Shown here one piece after another: positions 22,279-32,296 of a stretch of 64,000 nt of DNA. The position numbers and the translations under genes are program-made. The stretch comes from Lucinisca nassula (Eukaryota; Mollusca; Bivalvia; Lucinida; Lucinidae). Positions within the stretch are counted from its first letter, which is position 1. Each line of letters opens with the position of its first letter. Below the pieces are notes generated by a model. That model had not been told where the DNA came from and did no database searches. It saw nothing but the letters and a program-made list of their open reading frames with translations. The stretch spans positions 97,020,149-97,084,148 of the forward strand of contig OY757021.1 of the NCBI GenBank assembly GCA_963580285.1. The letters run 5' to 3'.

Positions 22279-22395
22279 ATGTTGCCAATGTTAACATATC
22301 CATGTACCTGTGAAGAGCAGCTTTGTAAAACATATTACAAAAACTGAGTCTTACACTAAATAAATCTATTTCTATTCTCTGCTTAAAAAAGGGTA

Positions 22396-22449
22396 TGGTT
22401 GGGGGGGGGGGGGGGCTGAGGGGGGGGGGGGCTTGGGGGGGGGGGGGGC
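22396..22449. repeat. G-rich low-complexity tract
   Basis: Three runs of 11-14 G bases are separated by CTGA and CTT. It could form four-stranded DNA and is prone to assembly or length error. Confidence 0.9.
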
Positions 22450-22627
22450 AAAGGTAATCGTGCGTTACTCTGGTGTCATTCTGATATTGGCCTGCTGTTC
22501 GTGCTGGTAAGGGAAGAGGGGGAGTGTTGTTATTTTTCTGTTTCTACCCTTCCATTCATTTTCCTCTTTTTCCCCTGTCTCTCACTTTCTTCACTTATCC
22601 GAGTCTCTTTTCTCCCCCAACACGAAC

Positions 22628-22926
22628 GGCCCCCGCCCATCGGGGCTTGAAGAAATAGGTGGGCTGCATGATGCCTCCACGCAGAGCTGAAACCGATCGC
22701 ACACGAGTACTGGTTAACCGCTTAGAGGATCTAAGCCTGTTCAGGCAGACCAGAGCGGGTCGGTCCGTCCATGCTTATAAACTCTATTGGTTTTATTGGG
22801 CGATATGGTTTGAGATGTCATTTCATTTCAATGTCGGGTAAAAGTCCCACAAAATTGGAAGCAACGTCTACAAAATGACATATACAGTGTTGACGGGGAC
22901 GTTAATTCTCAAATCAAACAAACAAA
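22628..22926 (+). repeat. SINE family II, full length
   Basis: It runs from GGCCCCCGCCCATCGGGGCT to GACGGGGACGTTAATTCTC plus a CAAACAAACAAA tail. The next element is a MITE that begins within a few bases. Confidence 0.83.
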
Positions 22927-22931
22927 ATCCC

Positions 22932-23167
22932 CATCACGAAAAGTAAAAATGGGGTTTGCAGGGGTAAATCTTAATTTTCTTATTTCTGCTCTAAAACAAA
23001 GATTGTGGCTACTCGTTAGAACCGCCTCATTGAGGCGGTTCTAACAAATATCCACAATCTATGTTTTGAGCAGAAATAAGAAAAATATCACAGTTTTTCA
23101 TCTTAAAATTTTCCCTTTTCCGGCGATAAAATTAACAATGTATTTATATAGGCGTGTTTTCGGAATG
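22932..23167 (-). mobile_element. Palindromic MITE, subfamily A, deleted left arm
   Basis: The left end CATCACGAAAA joins directly to the GTAAAAATGGGGTTTGCAGG stem, so about 40 bases of the left arm are missing. The core and right arm are intact. Confidence 0.85.
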
Positions 23168-23276
23168 CTTTCTCTGGTAGACGGCACAAAATGGACCAAC
23201 AAGGGTAGAACATAAATCAATCGATCAATCTGCTCAAATGCGACGTCCGTGAAACAATAAAACGTCCATGTGACAA

Positions 23277-23542
23277 CATCATGAAAACATGCCTATACCA
23301 ATACATCGTAAACTTTATCGCCGAAAAAACGAAATATTAAGATGAAAAAAAATGTGATATTTTTCTTATTTCTGCTTAAAATATAGATTGTGGCTACTCG
23401 TTAGAACCGCCTCATCGAGTACCCACAATCCATATTTTAGAGCAGAAATAAGAAAAATAAGGTTTACCCTGTAAACCCCAGTTTCACTCTATAAAAGTGT
23501 GGTTCAATGGGGTCACAGTTATATAGGCGTGTTTTCGTGATG
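23277..23542 (+). mobile_element. Palindromic MITE, subfamily A, half of core hairpin lost
   Basis: Both termini are intact. The core reads GAACCGCCTCATCGAGTACCC: one stem strand (GGCGGTTCTAAC) has been deleted, so the hairpin is broken. Confidence 0.85.
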
Positions 23543-23544
23543 AA

Positions 23545-23813
23545 GTGAATTCTTTCATATCTCCAAAAAATACCACATTTTCGATGAAAACTTGTGATAA
23601 TTATTATTCATATACTTACTTAAGTAGTGAATTAATAGAATAATTATAATGCTTAAGTTTAGTATCTGGTATTATATTGGACTCTTCCGGTAGGGGTTGT
23701 ACCAGGATTCATAAAAGTTAGCTGTAAATGACATATTTATTAAAGGAGAGTGTGGACATTTCAATGCATAGTTGTTTGTAAAAGAAGTTTGTTTAGAATG
23801 TTGATGTAAAATG
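23545..23813. other. No recognised gene
   Basis: AT-rich sequence with no recognisable repeat or coding pattern. Confidence 0.35.
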
Positions 23814-23996
23814 GTTATTCACCATATTTGCATTATTTGCTGGCTCCCAGCTTGCACATTGTCAATATTGGTAAAATAGGTAACCAGACCCCTCTGACCT
23901 TGAAAGGGAAGGTCAGGGGGGTCTGGTTACCTGTTTTTCCAATATTGACAATGTGCAAGCTGGGAGCCAGCAAATAATGCAAATATGGTGAATAAC
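23814..23996. repeat. 183 bp near-perfect palindrome
   Basis: The arms are 88 bases with only about three mismatches, separated by a 7 base loop. They start GTTATTCACCATATTTGCAT and end with its complement. No target duplication is obvious. The high arm identity implies a recent origin or gene-conversion maintenance. It may be a MITE or a long hairpin RNA source. Confidence 0.85.
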
Positions 23997-24435
23997 TAAA
24001 GGGATTACTTGAGTATAAGTATCCTGACACCCTTTCAAAAATATTAGTTCTGTCTGTATGCCAAAGATGGCTAGCCGATAGAGGTACCTCTTGGCTTACA
24101 CTCATGTTTTGACACCAGCGGTTCGCTTACCATGTACTTTGTTCAACGACTCATTTGGGGTCGTTTTACATAGAAATTGCATTTGATATATGGACGGGAA
24201 CGACTGCATCGAAATTGAACTATATTTTTCAATGTTTTATCATATGACGTCGCATCTGAGAGTGTAATAATGGCATGTATTATTTTCGATAATCCACTAG
24301 TTGATTAAATTTGCAAAGTAGCCAGATACGTCCCGTAACGTTACATGTACGACGTCCTTAACGACGTCGCGTTTACTAATGGTGGAATATTGACATTTTT
24401 GTAAACAATCGTGAATAAAATGCGTTTTAAATGGC
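23997..24435. other. No recognised gene
   Basis: Contains scattered ACGTCG motifs near 24245 and 24345-24370. No coding or repeat signal is supported. Confidence 0.35.
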
Positions 24436-24612
24436 ATATGATAAATAGAATCTTGCATTCGTGCTCATGTATTATTGAATTTATTAAACTCGTTAAGGAA
24501 AAGGGATAAAATGCTCGGCAGAGCCTCGCATTTTATCCCTTTTCCTCAACTCGTTTAATAAATTCAATAATACGTGAACACTCATGTAAGATCCTCTATT
24601 TAATGCATCAAT
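24436..24612. repeat. 177 bp palindrome with about 85 bp arms
   Basis: The inner arms GAGGAAAAGGGATAAAATGC-like and complement surround CTCGGCAGAGCCTCG. Outer parts (ATTATTGAATTTATTAAAC and complement) match well, and the outermost parts are degraded. Confidence 0.8.
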
Positions 24613-24799
24613 GTTACTAAAAGCTGCAAAAATAAATAGGTTAGTGGTCCATTGTATACAGTGTTTGACTTCGAATCCGAAGTTGACCATTTGTTGTCCC
24701 TTTTGCTTTCTTCGATTTTACGTACTATAACGACCATTTGCGCAGAGGCTCAAAATTGACGTCACATCACGTTAGAAAGTCCGCACAATAAACACCCTG

Positions 24800-25310
24800 G
24801 TAGCTCCACTTTGTATTTAGAAAAGTTGGGTTTACAGAGATATACATACACATGATTTTCCTTACCTTTCATCACGAAAACATGCCTATATAATTTTGAC
24901 CCCCTAAAACCCCACTTTTATATAGAAAAACTTGGGTTTACAGGGGTAAACTTTATTTTTCTTATTTCTGCTCTAAAATATAGATTGTGGGAACTCGTTA
25001 GAACCGCCTCGATGAGGCGGTTCTAACGAGTGCCCACAATCTATATTTTGAGCAGAAATAAGAAAAAATGTCACAATTTTTCATCTTAAAAGTTTCATTT
25101 TTTCGGCGATAAAGGTGGCAATGTATTTGTATAGGCGTGTTTTCGTAATGTGCTTGAAAACAAAGGTCGTGGGTATTTGTTAGAACCGCCTCCAGAAGGC
25201 GTTTCTTGGGAACACCCTTAACATGTGTTTTGAGTAAAACTAAGAAATAAGATATAGACAATTTTACAATTTTAAGATGTACCGGAATACACTTGTTATA
25301 CAGATTTATT
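24800..25310 (-). mobile_element. Old subfamily B MITE split by an A copy
   Basis: The left fragment (CTCCACTTTGTATTTAGAAAAG to TTTTCCTTACC) and the right fragment (AACAAAGGTCGTGGGTATTTG, GCCTCCAGAAGGCG) are both diverged B sequence and flank the A element. Confidence 0.65.
24870..25150 (-). mobile_element. Palindromic MITE, subfamily A, near-perfect, nested
   Basis: A 281 bp copy with intact termini (CATCACGAAAACATGCC; GTATAGGCGTGTTTTCGTAATG) and a perfect core. It lies within an older B copy. Confidence 0.9.
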
Positions 25311-25389
25311 ATCCATGACGATCATATCAGTGTGAAAATGCACTCTTTCATGAACAAACAAACAAACAACAACAACAACAACAAAAAAA

Positions 25390-25575
25390 CCGGCTTTTTC
25401 TGATGAGAACATGAGTAATGTTTTTTCTTATTTATTTTCTTATTTTTTCTTCTTATTTATGCGTATATAAGTTGTGGAAGCTCGTTAGTACCGTCTCATT
25501 TAGGCGGTTCCTCCGAGTACCCACAGCCTATGTGTTGGAGCAAACTGTATACCCCCTGCAAACCCTAGTTTTCTG
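25390..25575 (+). mobile_element. Palindromic MITE, subfamily B, degraded
   Basis: Recognised by GGCTTTTTCTGATGAGAAC, a repeated CTTATTTATTTT tract, the core GTCTCATTTAGGCGGTTC and ACCCACAGCCTATG. Termini are not clear. Confidence 0.65.
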
Positions 25576-25675
25576 TAAACAGGGGGTGGTTATTTCAAGA
25601 ACTCGTTAATATGGTGGTATTGATTTATGAAAGTTGATATTTTGGATGAAGAGCCATCAAGAGAAAGCTTGTGGT

Positions 25676-25895
25676 ACACATTAGGAAAACATGTCCGTGT
25701 GAAATAATGGCGTCCGAAATGGTGTCAGAAATTACACATTTTGGGTAAAAATTATACATCTTTCTTATTTCTGCTTTCAACATAGATTGTGGGTGCTCGA
25801 TAGAACCGCCTATGAATACCCCCGTAAACCCCAATTTTCCCTATATAAATTGGGGTTTAGAGAAGTCTTTCATTCACGGACTTGTTATCCTGATG
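25676..25895 (+). mobile_element. Palindromic MITE, subfamily B, core deleted
   Basis: The ends are ATTAGGAAAACATGTCCGTGTG and CACGGACTTGTTATCCTGATG. The core hairpin is cut after GATAGAACCGCC, where it jumps to the outer stem. Confidence 0.72.
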
Positions 25896-25921
25896 ATTGA
25901 TGTGCTATCCTAATGGCACGA

Positions 25922-26112
25922 TGTTTTTTTGGGTGTATGTTGGTTTTACGGCCTATTCAAGATTATTTCATTTATTTCAAGTAGATTGTTATCAGATGGA
26001 TACCCGGATAGAAACTACATGGCCATCCTTGGCAGAACTTCCTGTGTCATATGTGATCTGAGCAAAGCTCGAACTTCAGCGCTCTTATAATCTTGGCCAC
26101 GGAGTCCTATGC
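25922..26112 (-). repeat. SINE family V, degraded
   Basis: The tail region (TTGGTTTTACGGCC, TTCAAGATTATTTCA) and remnants of the head (CAGCGCTCTTATAATCTTGGCCACGGAG) match the complete copy at 48674-48909, on the minus strand. Confidence 0.7.
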
Positions 26113-26439
26113 AGTGGAACGACTTATGTACATGTAACTATTAAGATAATTTTCGCATTATTGGCAGAGAAAATCGTTTTTATACGCATGAATGATGAAA
26201 TTGGCATAAACTAACCGCGGGCAATTTAAATGTTTGCATGAAAGCATCTTAATAGTGCTGGGTTAGTTAATCTTCCATTAACTTGCGATCGGCAGTTCAT
26301 GTACAATATTTCGGTTTTGTGACTGAGAGAGTTTTATACCTCACATGCTATGTATTTTATTTTTCAAAACGTCTACAACAATCTTCAAGTGGCCATGGGA
26401 CGGATGGGGAGGTAACTTCGGAGTATACAAAACTAATCC

Positions 26440-27057
26440 TCTCCCCTAATTTCAGTACATTATCGGTAAGAACACAACACCAAAATTAAGCTTTATGTTC
26501 AAGCTAACGACGTATATCACTGGCTTAATACGACCCTTAGGAAGAGACATTTCAAACTACCCTTTAAGAAACACGAACGATTACACAGTTTCATATGCAC
26601 GCACTGAAATTTTCATCAGCAGTATCTTTCTGGAAGCTGCTGTCATCAGTTTAAAAAACTTGAGGACATTCTCGTCTTTTAAGTAGTAAAGCTCAAACAA
26701 AAACTATTATACAATACCAAAATATTATTTTTCTGGTGAAAGGCGTTTGGCAGTTCTGCACGCAAGAATCCGCAATTATTGCAGTTATCTGAATGCTGAC
26801 CTGTATAACAACTTCTTATGCCCAGATCCTACTTGTAGCTGTTTAGTCGAAACTGAAAATGCAGAACACGTTTTCTTTCGATGTAAAAAAAAAAACTATA
26901 ATAACCAATGCTTGGCTCTATTTAATTCTCTACGAACTTTTCAGCTTCTTAGTGTTGAACTGTTGATGCTTGGAAATCCCAGCCTTAACACTGAAGACAA
27001 CAATTTCATATTTGCATCTGTTCAACGTTTCGTCAAAAGTTCTGACCGGCTTACGTA
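26440..27057 (+). pseudogene. Non-LTR retrotransposon (LINE) reverse transcriptase, C-terminal remnant
   Basis: One frame can be read from about 26440 to the TAA at 27055, broken only by two adjacent in-frame stops (TAG TAA, 26684-26689). It gives the end of a LINE polymerase ORF. The thumb-like part has YPLRNTNDYTV and TEIFISSIFLEAAVISLKNL. Then follow IPKYYFSGERRLAVLHARIR and a Cys/His knuckle (LCPDPTCSC...AEHVFFRC), with VQRFVKSSDR at the end. This pattern is very common in mollusc LINEs. Catalytic domains upstream are missing, so it is a 5'-truncated dead copy. The clade was not determined. Confidence 0.82.
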
Positions 27058-27383
27058 AATAGCATCAATTGATACGAATCTGTTAATTCCAAGTATACAT
27101 GTAAGTGTACCCATCCCGAGCAAGCGTCATGTTTTCTCATCCTCTCCCATTTTGATTCCACCTATCAGCCAACTTTGTATCATCTTCCGTGCTCACATCT
27201 CTTGTCAATGACGTGACGCTATTATTTGTTTAATGTTCTGTGTGTTGTAGAGGAAGGGTCGTAGCCAATGTTGAGGTAACTTGTGGCCCGGCCCCTTGCT
27301 TCCAAATATCAGCAATAAATATATTTAATCTTCAAGACACTAGGAGACTTCCTAACTCAACAGAGATTTATGAATCCGAATTA
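27058..27383 (+). other. Possible 3' untranslated part of the LINE remnant
   Basis: The sequence after the stop codon has no other recognised repeat up to the next MITE fragment. A 3' UTR is expected here, but no tail or target duplication was found. Confidence 0.35.
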
Positions 27384-27485
27384 AGGTCTCACCTTATTTT
27401 TCTTATTTCTGCTCTAAAATATAGATTGTGCGTACTCGTTAGAACCGCCTCGAGTACCCACAATCTATATTTTGAGCAGAAATGA
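27384..27485 (-). mobile_element. Palindromic MITE, subfamily A, core fragment
   Basis: Only CTTATTTTTCTTATTTCTGC, a shortened core (GAACCGCCTCGAGTACCC) and AATCTATATTTTGAGCAGAAAT are left. Both outer arms are missing. Confidence 0.8.
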
Positions 27486-27675
27486 CAAAGTTAACCCCTG
27501 TGAATATCCATTTCCTGGAATCTGACTTAGCTTTTTGGTCACGTGGTGTATCAAAGGGAATCTTCTTACAAATAAGAAACTTTGGGTCAGACCAAAATCA
27601 CAAATTGTCAAACACAGGATTGCGGCAATTTTCAATAGTATCAGTTCAAACCTTATGTACAATCTGATGCATTAA

Positions 27676-27895
27676 CCCATTTAGACCAGAAACCCCAAAA
27701 CGGGTACCCTGGCAAACGGTGCAGGCCCAGATCAGACGCCGCAGAACGCGGCGTCTGATCAGGGCCTACACTGTTTGCAAAAAGTTCAGCCATTTTCCTA
27801 ATAAATGTTTAATAAAACACAACCTGACACCCCTAAATTTTGAAATGGACTCCTAATATGTATAAGGTTGAAGATTCCATTTGGTACTAAAAGGG
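27676..27895. mobile_element. piggyBac-like MITE with perfect TTAA duplication
   Basis: TTAA (27672-27675) - CCCATTTAGACC ... ACTAAAAGGG - TTAA (27896-27899). The interior hairpin CAGGCCCAGATCAGACGCCG and its complement is shared with copies at 21117, 29375 and 44920. TTAA plus CCC..GGG ends is the signature of piggyBac elements. Confidence 0.85.
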
Positions 27896-28087
27896 TTAAG
27901 CTGTCATCGATCCTCGATTATCGGGAATATCAAATTGCGACACTAGTGCATTATGCAATAAATTCGGAATTGCAAATGTCTTCCCAGAATAAGCTGTACA
28001 TCTTTGTATTAATAAGACCGAGTCAATGCAAATTTGATGTCTTGCTTCTCTTAGTTTTACGTAGTTTTGCTTAAAATGTGTCGTTAC

Positions 28088-28531
28088 ATCACGTGTACAA
28101 GTGTGTGAAATGAGTGAGTGAGTGTTTGAGTTTTACGTCCCACCAACATCTAAGATCAAACAGAGACGGGACCTCGGTTTAAAGACTCGTCCGAAAGTCT
28201 GGAGAAGCCCGGGATCGATCCTGTGACCCCTGGTTTACAAGGCGGGTAGCTTAACCACTACACCACGGAGGCTTCTCAAGTCTTTGAAATGAACAACCCC
28301 ATCAACTCCGTCTCATATAGACAAAACTGGGGTTTACGGGGTATACATTATTTTTCTTATTTCTACTCTTAGGCATAGATTGAGGGTACTCGTCAATGAG
28401 GCGGTTCGAACGAGCATCCATAACTTATGATTGCAGTTTAAAACAGAAATATCACAGATTTTCCTCTTTAAAATAGTAGCCATTTTGGCGATGTGAAAAA
28501 ATGCACTATGTCGCACGGGCGTTGCGGTACA
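28088..28531 (-). mobile_element. Palindromic MITE, subfamily B, interrupted by SINE I
   Basis: The left end CATCACGTGTACAAGTGTGT is followed by a SINE. The element resumes with ACAACCCCATCAACTCC and a partly deleted core (CTCGTCAATGAGGCGG), and ends with TGTCGCACGGGCGTTGCGGTA. Confidence 0.8.
28114..28276 (-). repeat. SINE family I inserted in a B-type MITE
   Basis: Complete on the minus strand, with the TGAGTGAGTGTTTGAGTTTT tail at left and the ACCACGGAGGCTTCT head at right. Its target duplication is 16 bp with two differences (28098-28113 and 28277-28292) and comprises host MITE sequence. Confidence 0.85.
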
Positions 28532-28608
28532 TGTAAAGGCACATTGGAACCGCCCTGTTGAAATGTTAGGAGCAGAACAGAGCCCGAGGTTCTACTTTCG
28601 GCAGAACA

Positions 28609-28852
28609 GAGCCCGAGGTTATGAAACTTGTTTCATGCTCAACTCAGCTGAGCATGAAACCTGTGGTGCTCATAAAAATAAAATACTAAGAAGTCGAGCG
28701 AGTTTTGTTTCTCAGATAGCAGAGAATGTTTTTTTTGTCGTGCTCACAAATTTTAAAATGCCAACAATTGTTGGCATTTTAAAATTTCTGAGCAGGACAA
28801 ATTTCAAGCTCAAATGAATTGAGCATGAAAAAAGTTTTATAACCTGGGCCAG
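28609..28852. mobile_element. MITE with GGCCCGAGGTTATGAAAC termini
   Basis: The ends GCCCGAGGTTATGAAACTTG and TTTTATAACCTGGGCC are inverted. Inner palindromes include CATGCTCAACTCAGCTGAGCATG and GCCAACAATTGTTGGC. The first ~20 bases (GCAGAACAGAGCCCGAGGTT) are also found in direct duplicate at 28572-28592. Confidence 0.75.
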
Positions 28853-29037
28853 AATGTGATGTATTAGCGTAAGGGAAGGCCGCAATTATCACTTTTTGCG
28901 TTAGCGACTTATCATATGAGGGTAAGGCGGACTAATACTTTTGTGACAAAGTGTTCAAAAGTGCGTGTCTATTTCTGTGACCATGGTTTCCATGCCGTGT
29001 AATGAACACCATGGTACATGTAAACGCCACATTATAT

Positions 29038-29246
29038 CATTACGAAAACACACCTATACAAATACATTGTAATCTTTATCGCCGAGAAAATGAAAATTTT
29101 CAGATAAAAAATTGCGATATTTTTCTTATTTCTGCTCAAAATAAGCAGAAATAAGAAAAATGAGGCTTACCCCTGTAAACCCCAGTTTTACTATATAAAT
29201 GTATGGTTAAAGGGGGTCAAAATTATATAGGTTATTTTTCGTGATG
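29038..29246 (+). mobile_element. Palindromic MITE, subfamily A, entire core excised
   Basis: Both termini are intact, but CTGCTCAAAAT is joined to AAGCAGAAATAAG, so the whole ~70 base inner hairpin is missing. The deletion ends lie in the inverted flanks of the hairpin. Confidence 0.85.
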
Positions 29247-29284
29247 TATCCAAACGTGCGATTTGCAACACTGCGACAGTCAGG

Positions 29285-29712
29285 GCCCGAGATTATGAAA
29301 CTGTTTCACGTCAACTGAGCATGATATTGGCCCTGCTTATAAAATTGAAATAACAACACTTGTCGGTATTTTAACCCATATATGACAATGGAATCTTCCA
29401 CCTCGTAACTAGGGAGAGGTCCCCTTCCAATAATAGTGGTGCCAAGTTTATTTTGTTAGCAGTAAGTTTTGCAAAAATGTATGCACTTTCAGCAAACAGT
29501 GTAGACCTAGATCAGATGCCGCGTTTTGCGGCGTCTGATCTGGGTCTGCACTGTTTGACAATGTCCCTAAAAAGGGCCGCTAGCTATATATGTGTTAATA
29601 TTATGAGCAGGATAACTAAAAATACCTGTTTTATCTGTATTTTATATGTAAAAGCATGTAGAATTTCATGCTCAAGTTAGTTGAACATGAAAAAGTTTCA
29701 TAACCTCGGGCC
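29285..29712. mobile_element. MITE with GGCCCGAG termini, split by a piggyBac-like MITE
   Basis: The terminal repeats GGCCCGAGATTATGAAAC and GTTTCATAACCTCGGGCC differ at one position. The inner sequence matches the copy at 28609. A TTAA-flanked MITE occupies 29375-29594. Confidence 0.82.
29375..29594. mobile_element. piggyBac-like MITE nested in another MITE
   Basis: TTAA (29371-29374) - CCCATATATG ... TATATATGTG - TTAA (29595-29598). The interior hairpin AGATCAGATGCCGCG / complement is like the other family members. Confidence 0.83.
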
Positions 29713-29714
29713 AA

Positions 29715-30169
29715 TGACAAAAGTATTTGCAGGGCTTTGTCCCGATAAGGCTTTGGTGCTTATTAGTGTGTAGAGTTTTTGTTGTTATTGAGTATCACAG
29801 TAGATCTAATGTATTTCTATTTTCGAGGTGATTTGAAATCTGAATTCACACACCCTAAATGATTCATTTGAGAAGACGATTATTCAAGAAGATACTGTCC
29901 AAGACTTTCTTATCGTTACATCTTGTGCCATAAACTGTAACGGTTATCGCGCATATCAAATTACGACAACAGTGCATGTCGCAATAAAATCAGAATTGCA
30001 AATTGATTCCCAGAATAAAGTATCTCTATCATGAATGGTTAAGTGTTTGCATGGAAGGGGACCAATGTCCTATCTTCCACGCACTAAAATGCGGAAGGAT
30101 AGTTAGAAAAATGAAAACAAATGAATTAACCTGTTCATTAACATATCCGTGTGACTCATTGTATTCTGT
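29715..30169. other. No recognised gene
   Basis: AT-rich. The phrase TATCGCGCATATCAAATTACGACA (29946-29970) and following resembles 27915-27980 (TCGGGAATATCAAATTGCGACA, GGAATTGCAAAT). This is an unclassified dispersed repeat. Confidence 0.35.
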
Positions 30170-30353
30170 CAAATCTCCAAAATGGCTACATGGTGATATT
30201 TTTCTTATTTATATTCCAAAATAGGTTATCATCACGAAAACACGCCTATATGATTTTGACCCCCTCATACCCCACTTTTATATAGTAAAACTGGGGTTTA
30301 AGGGGGTATACATTATTTGTCTATCACACTGTAGCCATTTTGGAGATTTGACA
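30170..30353. mobile_element. Patchwork of A and B MITE fragments
   Basis: 30172-30232 and 30325-30353 are pieces of a B copy (AAATGGCTACATGGTGATAT; TAGCCATTTTGGAGA). 30233-30323 is the left arm of an A copy (CATCACGAAAACACGCCTATA to GGGGTATACATTATTT). The order suggests insertion of A into B, then deletion. Confidence 0.65.
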
Positions 30354-30619
30354 CATTACGAAAACACACCTATACGAATACATTGCCACCTTTATCGCCG
30401 AAAAAATGAAAATTTTAGGATGAAAAATTGTGATATTTTTCTTATTTCTGCTCAAAATATAGAATGTGGGCACTCGTTAGAACCGCCTCTAACGAGTACC
30501 CACAATCTATATTCTAGAGCAGAAATAAGAAAAATTAGGTATACCCCCGGAAACCCCAGTTTAACTATATAAAGGTGGATTCAAGGGGGTCAAAATTATA
30601 TAGATGTGTTTTCGTGATG
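30354..30619 (+). mobile_element. Palindromic MITE, subfamily A, core shortened
   Basis: Both termini are intact. The core reads AGAACCGCCTCTAACGAGT, so the inner GAGGCGGT strand is deleted. The right arm is complete to TTTTCGTGATG. Confidence 0.85.
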
Positions 30620-30907
30620 AATGTCAGAAATTCTAATTGCCAGTCTGTACCCAGGACTTTCAAAGTTGCATATGCGGTAATTTTGTCATAAAGTACGTTT
30701 TCACCTTTAAAAAGGCACTCGTGCAACTTCAATGCGCTTCTAACATCTTGGAGAAGTTAAGTAGTCAACTTTCCAACACATTAAATGAAATTTAACCACA
30801 AACTGTTGCTAACGGCAAGGCAAGTTTCTTAGCTCACTAGAGCCGAGCTGATAGGATAGGCAGTGTTCCGTAGTGGCAGAGAGTATAAAGATGTATAATT
30901 TGTAATA

Positions 30908-31060
30908 TAATGTTAATAATCAAGTAATTTCGTATTGGCCCAGGTACGGTACAGGTCCAAGGTCTCCTGCATTGGCCCGAGGCCAAAGGCCAAGGGCCAA
31001 TGCAACTGACCGAGGACCTGTAACTGGGTCAATGCGAAATTACTCGATTAATGACAATTT
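30908..31060. repeat. About 150 bp palindrome
   Basis: The arms TAATCAAGTAATTTCGTATTG and GAAATTACTCGATTAATGA pair at the outside. GCATTGGCCC and GGGCCAATGC pair at the inside around AGGCCAAAGGCC. The arms are roughly 85% similar. Confidence 0.75.
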
Positions 31061-31635
31061 TATTAATTGTCACAATTAAAAAAAAAAAACAAAAAAACAT
31101 GATTATTGATTTTTTGACCTCACTTTACCTCAGTTAATATTGATTGATCTGGTGTTAATATGGATGACCTCCGACCAATACAGGACAGTTAATTAATATT
31201 AGCCTGTACAAATATGACAGCAAATATAGTCTGGCCGGGCTCAACGGAGTCTAACTGTTGGTTTTACTTTTCTACAGATTCAGTGGCTTCATGCTGCCGA
31301 GTTCTCACCGTTGTTTCATCTCTGCGGTTGTTTAATTTTCGTGTTCTCGGAGATATATTGCACTGATGAGTTAGGAGTCCTTCATGCGTACTCAACAAAG
31401 TGCTTGTCTAAATCGCAACGGAAGTTACGGCGAGGTTTGCGGGCGTGTAAACTCGATTTAAGAACCCCCCCCCCCCCCATTATAAATTCGTTTCTCAGAC
31501 CGTTCCAATGCGATTCTTCTGTCGCAGTTTACTTTTGTTATGGTTTGTTTATGAGTGTGTATATCGCTTATATATTTTTTGTTTTGGATAGCCAGTTGGC
31601 AATTTTGTGGGAAAGTAACTTTCCTTTTGGCTTTC
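31061..31635. other. No recognised gene; dispersed repeat fragment
   Basis: Around 31300-31350 the sequence resembles 3800-3850. A 130-codon plus-strand frame (31311-31703) has no recognisable domain and crosses a C-run, so it is not called a gene. Confidence 0.4.
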
Positions 31636-31644
31636 CGCTATTGG

Positions 31645-32296
31645 TGTTTCCATTAGGGTCTAGTTATTCCATGTTTGTGTTTCTTTCTCTTTGGTGTCTC
31701 TGATGGGAGCTCCGGGTTAATTGTAGCGATTCCTAATCATTGCCTTCACTTCTATTTTGTACAAATGTGATAGCAATTCTGTGCCAGAGCTCTGCCCGTG
31801 GAGCTCTTTTTTGTGTTAAAGCTTATACTTGTCATACCTGCAATTGCTATACTTCCGTGTAAAACCAAACGCCTATGTCTATGCATATGTGCGTAGACAA
31901 TAATTTCGCACTTAATATCTTGTGCGGACAACATACTGCCTTGTCTGCACGCAAAATAATGTATTGTTCGCACAACTTAATATCTTGTTCGCACAACCTA
32001 TTAAATTTAATTAGACGCATAAGATATTATGTTGTCCGCACAAGATATTATGTTGTCCGCACAAGATATTTTATGTGTGCGCACAACGTATTATCTTGTG
32101 CGCACAAGATAATATCTAGTTCGCACAACATATTAAAAAAGAAAAAAGAATGTCCCTTCCCGGGTTCCGTAGTATGGAGAAAATACACATAAAAACAAGA
32201 GCGGAAGAATTAAAAAAAAAACATGATTAAAAAACATCAGAGACACCAAAGAGAAAGAAACACAAACATGGAATAACTAGACCCTAATGGAAACGC
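31645..32296. repeat. Inverted-repeat unit containing a GCGCACAA hairpin array
   Basis: 31645-31703 and 32236-32294 are near-exact inverted copies (about 59 bp, with GGGTCTAGTTATTCCATG and complement). Between them, 31920-32135 holds about eight alternating forms of TTGTGCGCACAA and AAGATATTATGTTGTCCGCA. The flanks are thus symmetrical around a cluster of short palindromes. Confidence 0.75.

Noticed and set aside
31311..31703. 130-codon plus-strand open frame
   Set aside because: It crosses a C homopolymer and a dispersed repeat, has no recognisable domain, and ends in one arm of an inverted repeat.
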